From NCBI GenBank assembly GCA_021443825.1, contig JABUTE010000040.1:1-34746 (forward strand): DNA of 34,746 nucleotides, given 5' to 3'. Below, piece by piece: positions 20,552-28,536 of the stretch. Numbering within the stretch: position 1 is the first letter of the stretch; every line of letters starts with the position of its first letter. Source of the stretch: Bacillota bacterium (GTDB lineage Bacteria > Bacillota > Clostridia > Peptostreptococcales > Anaerovoracaceae). The position numbers were made by a program, and so were the translations under genes. Below the pieces are notes generated by a model. The model saw nothing but the letters and a program-made list of their open reading frames with translations. It did not search any database and was not told where the DNA came from.

Positions 20552-20761
20552 ATGATAGACAGAAGGGAAAAGAGCGGCTTTAATGTTCTGCGTGTCTACA
20601 TGCTTATTGTAGCAGGCAGCCTATGCATATTTTTGTACAGAAAAGCCCAATTTCTCATCTTTTCCCGAAGCATCGCGGTTTTTCGGCAGGCCATCCTCTG
20701 CTCTTCTTCTCAGATAAACAGATCCTTATTGATGAGCAGCAGGATCAGGATGGTCACGTAG
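20552..20761 (+). CDS. Small single-TM membrane protein (69 aa), possibly a diverged CD1871A-like protein
   Basis: Strong RBS AAAGGAGG 8 nt before ATG; MIDRREKSGFNVLRVYMLIVAGSLCIFLYRKAQFLIFSRSIAVFRQAI...; the only plausible plus-strand gene. Confidence 0.5.
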   Translation: MIDRREKSGFNVLRVYMLIVAGSLCIFLYRKAQFLIFSRSIAVFRQAILCSSSQINRSLLMSSRIRMVT

Positions 20762-21144
20762 CAGACCGCCTTCAGAATGGGGAAGGCATTGATCTTTCCC
20801 TTCAGCTTAACGGCTACCGACGCGATGGAAAACAGGGTGAAACCGACAGCGACGGCATAGAGAAGGCTGCTTCCGCCCTTCAGGATCGCAAAGGAGGTGA
20901 TGCCCTGCACGATGCCAACCCAGAAGGTGACCTTGCCCATCTTTCTGGCAAAGGCGTCTTTTTTCTCTTCGGTGTTAAGCTTTTGAACGGTCTTTTCCGA
21001 CAGCTCCAGCGGATTCAGCTGCCGCTTTCCGGCAGCATAGATGATGCCGGTCACGATGCTGAACACGCACAGCAGAGCGTAAAACAGACCGCATAAAATG
21101 AGAAGCAGATTGTCTGCATTGCTGATGATCCAGGTATTTTCCAT
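20710..21144 (-). CDS. DUF3784-like four-TM membrane protein
   Basis: Hydrophobic segments LLLILCGLFYALLCVFSIVTGIIYAAGK..., FPILKAVCYVTILILLL; GGAGAACTC-ATG. Confidence 0.7.
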   Translation of the reverse strand: MENTWIISNADNLLLILCGLFYALLCVFSIVTGIIYAAGKRQLNPLELSEKTVQKLNTEEKKDAFARKMGKVTFWVGIVQGITSFAILKGGSSLLYAVAVGFTLFSIASVAVKLKGKINAFPILKAVCYVTILILLLINKDLFI

Positions 21145-21217
21145 GAGTTCTCCTTTCGGGCAGTGCCCGTCTTACTTTTTATGCTTATGCACATTTCCGG
21201 TGTGGTAGCCGCTGTGT

Positions 21218-21610
21218 TCAGATCCACCAGTGGGGAGTGAGCTCGCCCAGTGTCACAACGGTCTCGTTCTCAAGATCCAGCAGGATCTCAATGCTTTTAT
21301 ACGCTTCCGGCATCAGCTGGGTCATCAGCTCCCGGCAGGCGCCGCAGGGAGCCCCTGTCTTGCCGTTCGGCATCAGGGCAACGACTCTGCGGATCCGGTG
21401 CTCACCATTGGTGATCATATTGAAAATGGCATTCCGCTCTGCGCAGATGCCCAGGGTGCAGGCCGTGTCGACACAGACGCCCACATAGATGGTTCCGCTA
21501 TCTGCCTCTACGGCAGCGGCGACACCGCCCGCCGAGACAAAAGGCGATAGATCTCGCCCTTTTTGCACAGCTCTGGCAGCCTCGATCATATCGATCCAGA
21601 TCTTTTCCAT
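21218..21610 (-). CDS. cdd: Cytidine/blasticidin-S deaminase family protein
   Basis: CAERNAIFNMI and PCGACRELMTQ zinc motifs. Confidence 0.88.
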   Translation of the reverse strand: MEKIWIDMIEAARAVQKGRDLSPFVSAGGVAAAVEADSGTIYVGVCVDTACTLGICAERNAIFNMITNGEHRIRRVVALMPNGKTGAPCGACRELMTQLMPEAYKSIEILLDLENETVVTLGELTPHWWI

Positions 21611-21631
21611 AGGGTTGCTCTCCTTTGCTTG

Positions 21632-23248
21632 CTACTCCATATACAGGCTCTTAAAATCCTGCGCCAGATGGGCCCGGTCTTCTTCGCTGAGGTCCAGAAT
21701 CATTTTAAAGGCTTTCAGTGAGAAATGGGAGAACGAGAACAGCAGCTCGGTGTAGGTCTTCTTATCGAAGCCGTATTCGTCTTCCCAGTCGCAGAGCTTT
21801 TTCATGCCGTAGTAATAGCAGGTGAAGTAGCCGGGCATATCCAGCTGGGCCTGCACCTGGCCCCGGGCGGTTCGCTGATCGAAGCCAAGCTCCTGCATGT
21901 ATACCTCGGTGGCCTGCTGCAGGGTGCAGCCGTAATAGCGCAGCAGCAGATCCGCATGGATGCGCACGGCGGTGTGGTGCCTGCGGTAGGCGGCAAAGAG
22001 CTCAAAGAACGGGTCTTCTTCGTAAATAAAGGCAAAGGCCTTCTCGGTGCGGTGGGCCATGCCCTCCAGCACGGGAATATACTTGGCGCCGATCTTGACC
22101 GTTTCGGGGGCCGGATCGCCGGCATTGCGCACAAACTGGCAATGGTGGCCCGGATAGGCCTCATGCAGGCAGTTCATCTTGAGCCACCCGTCGGTCACGT
22201 TTTTAAAGTTGTACTGATTTAAAAACATGGTGCCGGTAAAGGGTCTTACCTCGTCGTCGCCGTCGGAGTAGCCGCCCCAGGGGAAGGAATACCGCAGGCT
22301 GTAGGGCACCTCTTTGATAAGGCACTGCTCGTCTTTTGGAAGCTTTACGTATTGGTGGGCAAGGGCACGGGTGCGCTTCATATAGTCGGCGGCTCTTGCA
22401 AACATCTCTTCGGCGCTGCCACAGGGGCCGGCATACTTGTTCAGAAGATCGTTCACCTGGCCCATATGAGTGACCGCAGGCTCTCCCTTTTCTTTTGCCA
22501 GGCGGTTTGCCAGTTGGAAGCACTCGGAGCGGGTCTTTTCCATCTCGGTCTTTTCCCACAGCAGCAGCTCGTCAAGCTCGACGCCCCGAAGGTCGCTGAG
22601 CAGGGTGCGGTATTCGGCTTCTTCCATTTTGGCGGTGGCGACCGCATCGTCTACCTCGATACTCTCTTCGGAGGGAAGGTGCCGCTGCAGCTCTTCGGCA
22701 AAGCCTTGCATTTTGGCTGCGGCCCCTTCCATGAAGGAGGATGCCTCTTCAGTCATATACGTCTCGTGGCGGATCTCGTCGGCACAGCTTACCAGGCGAC
22801 GGCAAAGAGCGGGAGCATTGGTTATGGGAACCGCCTGCAGGGCTTCCTCCAGCCGGCCGTAGATGGCTTGGGTGTTCTGCCACTCGGCTTCGCCCTTTTC
22901 GGCAAGGCGGCGGTATTGACGAAAGAAGGCCGAAAGCCCCCGCACCGGATCGTTAAAATAATCGGCGAGCTCATAGCGCAGCGCATCGCAGAAATCCTTC
23001 AATTGGTGCTTCATCACGGTAAAATAAGGAGCCGGTGTATCCAGCCTATCCACCTGCGCCGAAAGCGCTTCGTATTCGGCAAGCAAAAGCTGCCGGTTTT
23101 CTTCGGAGGGGATCACCACCTGATCCTTTCTTCCCTTGCCCGAATGGAGCTGGTAATACATGTCGGCCAACGCCCGATCGAGCTTTCGGTAGGTCGTTGT
23201 CAGTTCTTCTTTATATTCTTCTGCCTTTTGGCCACCGTACGTTGTCAT
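21632..23248 (-). CDS. DUF885 family metallopeptidase-like protein
   Basis: MNCLHEAYPGHHCQFV (HEAxPGHH); start set at MTTYGGQK, where ATGA overlaps the upstream stop. Confidence 0.88.
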   Translation of the reverse strand: MTTYGGQKAEEYKEELTTTYRKLDRALADMYYQLHSGKGRKDQVVIPSEENRQLLLAEYEALSAQVDRLDTPAPYFTVMKHQLKDFCDALRYELADYFNDPVRGLSAFFRQYRRLAEKGEAEWQNTQAIYGRLEEALQAVPITNAPALCRRLVSCADEIRHETYMTEEASSFMEGAAAKMQGFAEELQRHLPSEESIEVDDAVATAKMEEAEYRTLLSDLRGVELDELLLWEKTEMEKTRSECFQLANRLAKEKGEPAVTHMGQVNDLLNKYAGPCGSAEEMFARAADYMKRTRALAHQYVKLPKDEQCLIKEVPYSLRYSFPWGGYSDGDDEVRPFTGTMFLNQYNFKNVTDGWLKMNCLHEAYPGHHCQFVRNAGDPAPETVKIGAKYIPVLEGMAHRTEKAFAFIYEEDPFFELFAAYRRHHTAVRIHADLLLRYYGCTLQQATEVYMQELGFDQRTARGQVQAQLDMPGYFTCYYYGMKKLCDWEDEYGFDKKTYTELLFSFSHFSLKAFKMILDLSEEDRAHLAQDFKSLYME

Positions 23249-23442
23249 CGCTCGCTCCTTTCTGCTTCGCGCAGCAGATCCTTTACCAGATATTCGATAA
23301 ATTCCCGGCACCGGCCGCAGCTTTTGGCGCAGCCGGTCATCTGCTGCACCTGGGCAAAGGAGGAGGCTCCCGCCCTGACGGCATCCTCGATCTCGCCGTA
23401 GGTGATGTGCCTGCACTCGCAGGCGATCTTGTTTCTGTTCAT
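23245..23442 (-). CDS. BFD-like [2Fe-2S]-binding protein
   Basis: MNRNKIACECRHITYGEIEDAVRAGASSFAQVQQMTGCAKSCGRCREFI; CxC and CxxxCGxC. Confidence 0.85.
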   Translation of the reverse strand: MNRNKIACECRHITYGEIEDAVRAGASSFAQVQQMTGCAKSCGRCREFIEYLVKDLLREAERSER

Positions 23443-23482
23443 GATAGTCGAACCTTTCTTTTATCGCATGAGCAGCCGCTCT

Positions 23483-24688
23483 TTATGCAGGGCTGCCTTT
23501 TTGAGCGGCTTTCTTTTCTTTGCGGGCGAAGACCGCCATAACAGGGATCGAGACCGCCTCCAGGCAGAGGAACATCACAAACAGGAAGTTGTAATTTCCG
23601 GTTGCCTCGTACAGGGGGCCGATAAACGAAGACAGGGTCGCGGTGATGATATTGGTCGCCGCCGTGAGGTAGCCTCCGTATTTCTTGTAGCCGTTTGCCC
23701 CGAACACCCGGATGGCAATGCGCGCCACGCCAACGGCGCTCTGCGAAAAGACAAGCGAATAGAAGGCCGCCGACAGGAACAGCGCGCCAAGAGTCTTTCC
23801 AAAGAACACGAAGCCGATAAACGACAGCGAGATCATTACGTAAGCGCCCATGCAGGTCTTCCAGGGGCCGATCTTATCGATGCACCAGCCGAACACGATC
23901 TTCCACAGCATGTTGCCGATCTGGCTGGTAGATGACACCAGGGTGGCCGAAGCCAGCGGAAAGCCCATGTCGGTAACGTAGTTGGTCATGTAGCTGGAAA
24001 ACATCCAGGTGCTGCAGGGCGCCAGAATGGCCAAAAGCACGAGAAGAAAAAGCCTGGTATTGAAGGGCTCCTGTTTTTGCTGTGCAAGGTCTTTGCCGGC
24101 AGGTGCGGGTTCGGTTTCTGGAACCGGCCTTCCCAGCATCATAAGGATTCCGGGAATCGCCAGCACGGCGGTGGAGATGCTCATCACCCAGAGGGCCCCC
24201 TGCCAGCCGAAGGCAGCCGTTGCCTTAGCGATGATGGGATTAAAGACGGTTCCCGCAAAGCCCAGCATGGCCATGGCGATGCCTGTGGCCGTGCCTGCAA
24301 AATCCGGCATCCACTGGTTCAACACGAAGGGGACCGCCAGAGCAAAGGTGCTGTTGCCCAGAGAGTAGACGATGGCCGCCAGCGCCCACATGGGAGCGCC
24401 GGTGCCCAGCAGAAACAGCATGTGGCCCGCGATGTTGAAAAAGACGCAGACAAAGGCAAACAGCCGCTTGTCGACCTTAAAGAAATAGCGGGCAAACAGA
24501 GCCGCAAAGAGGGCTCCTGACAGGCCCTTTACCGAAAAATAGGTGGAGACCCTGGTGAGGGGAAAGCCCAGCGAAAGGCGCATGGCCGTAAACAGAGTGC
24601 CCTCTGTGTTAGAGAAGATGCCCGCAGAGACCTCGTAGATCAGCGCGCCGATAAACACGGTCAGCTGCTGCCGGTTCAGTTTTTTCAT
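23483..24688 (-). CDS. MFS transporter (OFA/oxalate-formate antiporter-like)
   Basis: About 400 aa with many TM segments; MFS-type signature blocks. Confidence 0.85.
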   Translation of the reverse strand: MKKLNRQQLTVFIGALIYEVSAGIFSNTEGTLFTAMRLSLGFPLTRVSTYFSVKGLSGALFAALFARYFFKVDKRLFAFVCVFFNIAGHMLFLLGTGAPMWALAAIVYSLGNSTFALAVPFVLNQWMPDFAGTATGIAMAMLGFAGTVFNPIIAKATAAFGWQGALWVMSISTAVLAIPGILMMLGRPVPETEPAPAGKDLAQQKQEPFNTRLFLLVLLAILAPCSTWMFSSYMTNYVTDMGFPLASATLVSSTSQIGNMLWKIVFGWCIDKIGPWKTCMGAYVMISLSFIGFVFFGKTLGALFLSAAFYSLVFSQSAVGVARIAIRVFGANGYKKYGGYLTAATNIITATLSSFIGPLYEATGNYNFLFVMFLCLEAVSIPVMAVFARKEKKAAQKGSPA

Positions 24689-24722
24689 CGATCATTACCT
24701 CCCGGAACTTCCCGGAGTCTGT

Positions 24723-25859
24723 TTACTGCTTCTGCTTTTGCGCGATCAGGTCGAAGAGACGCTGCTCGTTTTGCGCATCCAGCTTGTTGGGATAGTTTTT
24801 TACGGACTTTGCAAATTGCTTTTGGTATTTTTCGGCCTGCTTTGCATCGGGCTCCACCAGGGTATAGTAGGCGCAGTAAATGCGCTGCATGGAGATAAAG
24901 GTGCGGATGGCCTTAAATTCCTTTTTATGGGCAGCGAAGATGGTCTTTGCGGTGTCGACGTCGCCCTGCAGCGATGCGATGAACAGCAGCTCTCCGCAGA
25001 TCAGCTTTTCGTGCAGCTGGTGGATGCACGTCGCATGGCTGAGAATAAAGGCACCCGTCTCTTTGGCCTCGTCGAAGCGGAAGAGGTTGACCAGGTAGTT
25101 AAAGCGGTTGAAGGCCTGCGACGAGGTGATGGGGTCATCAAGAGGCATCGCCCGGTCGAGGAAAAACAGCTCTTCGGGCATGTCTTGCAGCTGCACCTGA
25201 CGGTCAAGCAGCTCCAGAATGCGAAGAGAATTGGCAAAGGGAACGCGAGCCGCCTTGTTTTTGCAAAGGATCACTGCGTTGGCCCCGTCGGTGCCCAAAG
25301 AGGTAAAGGGAAGGCCGTTGGTGATCAGGAGGGTCAGGTTGAGAAGCCCTGTCAGCAGAGCCGCGGAGGAAGCCAGCGGCGCCGTATTTTTCAGGCAGAA
25401 AAAGGCGATGGCGCCGGCCAGCGCAAGGATCAGATTCATCAGCAGGCCGCCCAGGTTGTAGAGCACCACAGGCATGTCTTTGGGATCGACCTCGGGCGCC
25501 AGCATCAGGCACTGACCGCCGGTGCCGGGCATGCTGTATCTGGCCAGCCTGAGCCTTCCGTTTTCGTTTTGAAAGACCACCTTGCCGAAGCGGATGGAAA
25601 GAAACCGGTAGCCCGACAGCAGCCCGCCGATCAGATGGCCCACTTCATGAAGCCAGATACTGACGAAATAGCAGGCATAGAAACCGGCCATGGCGCACAG
25701 CAGCAGCAGAAACGACTTCGCACCGCCGGACGCAGCCGCCTGCCGCTTTTCCAGCGTGGCCAGCAGAAACCCTGCCGCCCCGCCGCAGCCGGTCAGGCAG
25801 ACAAGATTGAGCGCGTAGAATATGAAGCTTTGAAGCTTGGATTTTTTGCGTGAAGACAT
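24723..25859 (-). CDS. M50-like (site-2 protease family) membrane metalloprotease
   Basis: VSIWLHEVGHLIGGLLSGYRF (HEXXH) and several TM segments; start trimmed to MSSRKK. Confidence 0.78.
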   Translation of the reverse strand: MSSRKKSKLQSFIFYALNLVCLTGCGGAAGFLLATLEKRQAAASGGAKSFLLLLCAMAGFYACYFVSIWLHEVGHLIGGLLSGYRFLSIRFGKVVFQNENGRLRLARYSMPGTGGQCLMLAPEVDPKDMPVVLYNLGGLLMNLILALAGAIAFFCLKNTAPLASSAALLTGLLNLTLLITNGLPFTSLGTDGANAVILCKNKAARVPFANSLRILELLDRQVQLQDMPEELFFLDRAMPLDDPITSSQAFNRFNYLVNLFRFDEAKETGAFILSHATCIHQLHEKLICGELLFIASLQGDVDTAKTIFAAHKKEFKAIRTFISMQRIYCAYYTLVEPDAKQAEKYQKQFAKSVKNYPNKLDAQNEQRLFDLIAQKQKQ

Positions 25860-25890
25860 AGGTGAACCGCCTTTCTGCATCGCAGCCACT

Positions 25891-28500
25891 TTACCTTGGC
25901 TTTTGGGAGTACCATCCGGGGCGGTGGGAAGTTGCCCTGCTGCCTCTTGGCGTAAAGGAAAACTTCAAGCCATATGTACCAAGCTCATTGATAAGGGATT
26001 TGCACTCTGACTCTCCACCGATGATCCAAAGGCTTCCTCCATTATTCCGCTTATCGACGTATTCAAATCCGGATGCTTCAATTACTTTTATTACATCAAC
26101 CTCCTGCGCAGGTACTGCATGTGCGTCAGTTGGGAGATCCCATGTTGCATCACTAACATATTCATAGACTTCAATTATCGGAGTGCCTTTCGCTGCAAAG
26201 TAACTATTGCGATGGTCATCCTCTACCTTTAAGTACCAGCCGCTTTTACGCCCTAATGCCCTTACATTTTCTGCAAATGAAAGAACGCATCCGAATTTCC
26301 TGCATTCTCTGACAAAATCGTTCATAACCTCATCCGAACGAGTTCCTTCAAACCAGATAGCGCCTCCCCTATCGACGTTATCGATCGGCAATAGATTGTA
26401 GTCATTTATCAATTCAAAGAACTTTTGATAATCCGGTTCGGGCAGGGGCGTCCGCACAAAAGAAATATACGGGGCATTCGGGATGAGTGTATATGTTCCT
26501 CTTTCATCTGTTGCTGTCTGATTAGCCAGTAATTCCCGCATCGTTATTGAGCCCAGATATGGATGTGATCCCCTAACTATTTTATAGATCTTTCGAAAAC
26601 CGCAAGCCTTATTCACGCAATAGTACGAATTTTCATATTCCCGCACCATATTACCACACAAAGGACATCTCCCTACGCTATTCGCATTCTTTATACCGGT
26701 ATTTCCTTTTTCAAGAGCATATGCAACAAGCTGTTCTGTTAAGTCATTGATCCCCCTTCTGAATGTCCTTGGATTACCAATTCCTTTGCTGATCTTATTC
26801 AGCGTCGCTTCCCATTGTCCGGTCATATCCGGTCTTGTTAAATACTCCGGAAGGATGGAGATCAGTTTGACACCGTATTCCGTAGGCTGCAGCGTGCGCC
26901 CTTTCCGCACCACCATTTCTTTTGTAATCAGAGTTTCAATTGTGGCCGCTCTGGTCGCAGGAGTACCAATGCCATACTCTGTTTCCTGTACGTCGGCATC
27001 CTCTTCCGCATACGTTCCTGCATGCTCCATTGCAAGCAATAAAGATGCATCGGTATGGTGCGGCGGCGGGGTCGTTTGATCATGCCGTACTCTAAGGTTC
27101 GTAACGTTATAGAATTCCCCTGCTCTACATCTTTTCTGCGGGGTATTTTCTAACCTGCGGCTTTTATCAACAGCACTCCATCCCTCAACCACAACTATAT
27201 CTCCGCCGGCGATAAAAGAATTTTCGCCTAACTGCAGCTCATATTCCTGATGGATCACGACTGCATCCGGAAGGAACATACCCACAAAACGATTCGCAAT
27301 AAGACCATAGACAAGCCTTTCATACTTTGTCCATGTTTCTATTTGTTTTGCCTCGCCCGTCGGAATGATCGCATGATGATCGGATACACCTTTGTTATTT
27401 ATAAAACGACCAAACAGATCTTTTTGACTGGCCTTCGCTTCTTCTACCCCTGCGGACCATTCCGTTTGTTCCAGACTCTCTAACCGCTTTTGTAAGGTTG
27501 ACGCCAAGTCTGAAGACAAAAACCTCGAATCGGTCCTGGGATATGTAATTGCTTTATATTTTTCGTACAGAGACTGCGCCACATCCAGCGTTGTCTTCGA
27601 TGGGATCCCGTATAACCGATTGGCATCTCTTTGTAAAGATGTCAGGTCGTATAATAATTGAGCCGGCACCGATTCTTCTGTCTCTTCAGCGGTTTTGACG
27701 ACCGCCTTCCCATTTTGATTCTTTAAAATAAAGACTTCTAATGCTTTCTTTGTCTCTTCTGTCGCAGGAAATCTCGTGGGATGTACAGCAGTCTCAGCCA
27801 ATTGTTCATTGAGCATTTTTGCATTGATTCCGGAAAAATCAGCCGCAAGCTCATAATATTCCTCTGGCACAAAGTTTCGGCGTTCAAGTGCCCTTTGTAC
27901 AAGGATCGCCAGTGTGGGAGACTGCACTCTGCCTACAGAGAGTCTCCTCATATCGTTGACGATCGCATAAGCCCGACTTCCGTTCATACCGATCAGCCAG
28001 TCGGCTTCTGCCCTGCATCTGGCGCTTTCGTACAGATCATCGTAATCAGAAGCAGGATTCAGGTTTTCAAAACCTTTTTTGATGGCACTAAAAGTCAGCG
28101 ATGAGATCCAAAGACGTTCTACCGGTTTCGTGCACCCGGCCATCTGATAGATATAACGAAAGATCAATTCGCCTTCTCTTCCGGCATCTGTCGCGCAGAC
28201 GATCCTGTCGACCTCCGGGCTATTCATCAGATCTTTTACGATCTCAAACTGTTTTTTTCCTGACTCTATTGGCTTCAGGAAAATCTCATCAGGAATGATC
28301 GGAAGTGTCGATATCGACCATTCCTGATATGCCGGATCCAATTCATCCGGATAGCATAATGTTACCAAATGACCAATTGCCCATGTGACGATATCTGTAT
28401 CGCCGATCTGGCAGCCTGCTCCCTTTTCACGACAGCCAAGAACTTTTGCAATATCTCTGCCTACAGCAGGCTTTTCTGCAACGATAAGTCTTTTTCCCAT
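25891..28500 (-). CDS. topB: DNA topoisomerase III (type IA) with C-terminal zinc ribbon and tandem accessory repeats
   Basis: Toprim MGKRLIVAEKPAVGRDIAKVLG, SVGRVQSPTLAILVQR, catalytic ITYPRTDSRFL, CPLCG...C...C; GGAGG RBS. Confidence 0.95.
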   Translation of the reverse strand: MGKRLIVAEKPAVGRDIAKVLGCREKGAGCQIGDTDIVTWAIGHLVTLCYPDELDPAYQEWSISTLPIIPDEIFLKPIESGKKQFEIVKDLMNSPEVDRIVCATDAGREGELIFRYIYQMAGCTKPVERLWISSLTFSAIKKGFENLNPASDYDDLYESARCRAEADWLIGMNGSRAYAIVNDMRRLSVGRVQSPTLAILVQRALERRNFVPEEYYELAADFSGINAKMLNEQLAETAVHPTRFPATEETKKALEVFILKNQNGKAVVKTAEETEESVPAQLLYDLTSLQRDANRLYGIPSKTTLDVAQSLYEKYKAITYPRTDSRFLSSDLASTLQKRLESLEQTEWSAGVEEAKASQKDLFGRFINNKGVSDHHAIIPTGEAKQIETWTKYERLVYGLIANRFVGMFLPDAVVIHQEYELQLGENSFIAGGDIVVVEGWSAVDKSRRLENTPQKRCRAGEFYNVTNLRVRHDQTTPPPHHTDASLLLAMEHAGTYAEEDADVQETEYGIGTPATRAATIETLITKEMVVRKGRTLQPTEYGVKLISILPEYLTRPDMTGQWEATLNKISKGIGNPRTFRRGINDLTEQLVAYALEKGNTGIKNANSVGRCPLCGNMVREYENSYYCVNKACGFRKIYKIVRGSHPYLGSITMRELLANQTATDERGTYTLIPNAPYISFVRTPLPEPDYQKFFELINDYNLLPIDNVDRGGAIWFEGTRSDEVMNDFVRECRKFGCVLSFAENVRALGRKSGWYLKVEDDHRNSYFAAKGTPIIEVYEYVSDATWDLPTDAHAVPAQEVDVIKVIEASGFEYVDKRNNGGSLWIIGGESECKSLINELGTYGLKFSFTPRGSRATSHRPGWYSQKPR

Positions 28501-28536
28501 TGGGTCCTCCGGAATAACCAGATCTAAAGTGATTCT

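Noticed and set aside
23249-23416. N-terminal extension of the DUF885 ORF
   Set aside because: Overlaps the BFD-like gene in another frame; the ATG at 23248 has a RBS and ATGA coupling.
24738-25853. 371-aa plus-strand ORF antisense to the M50 gene
   Set aside because: Shadow ORF; the minus frame has HEXXH and TM segments, while the plus frame is Q/H/G-rich with no recognisable domain.
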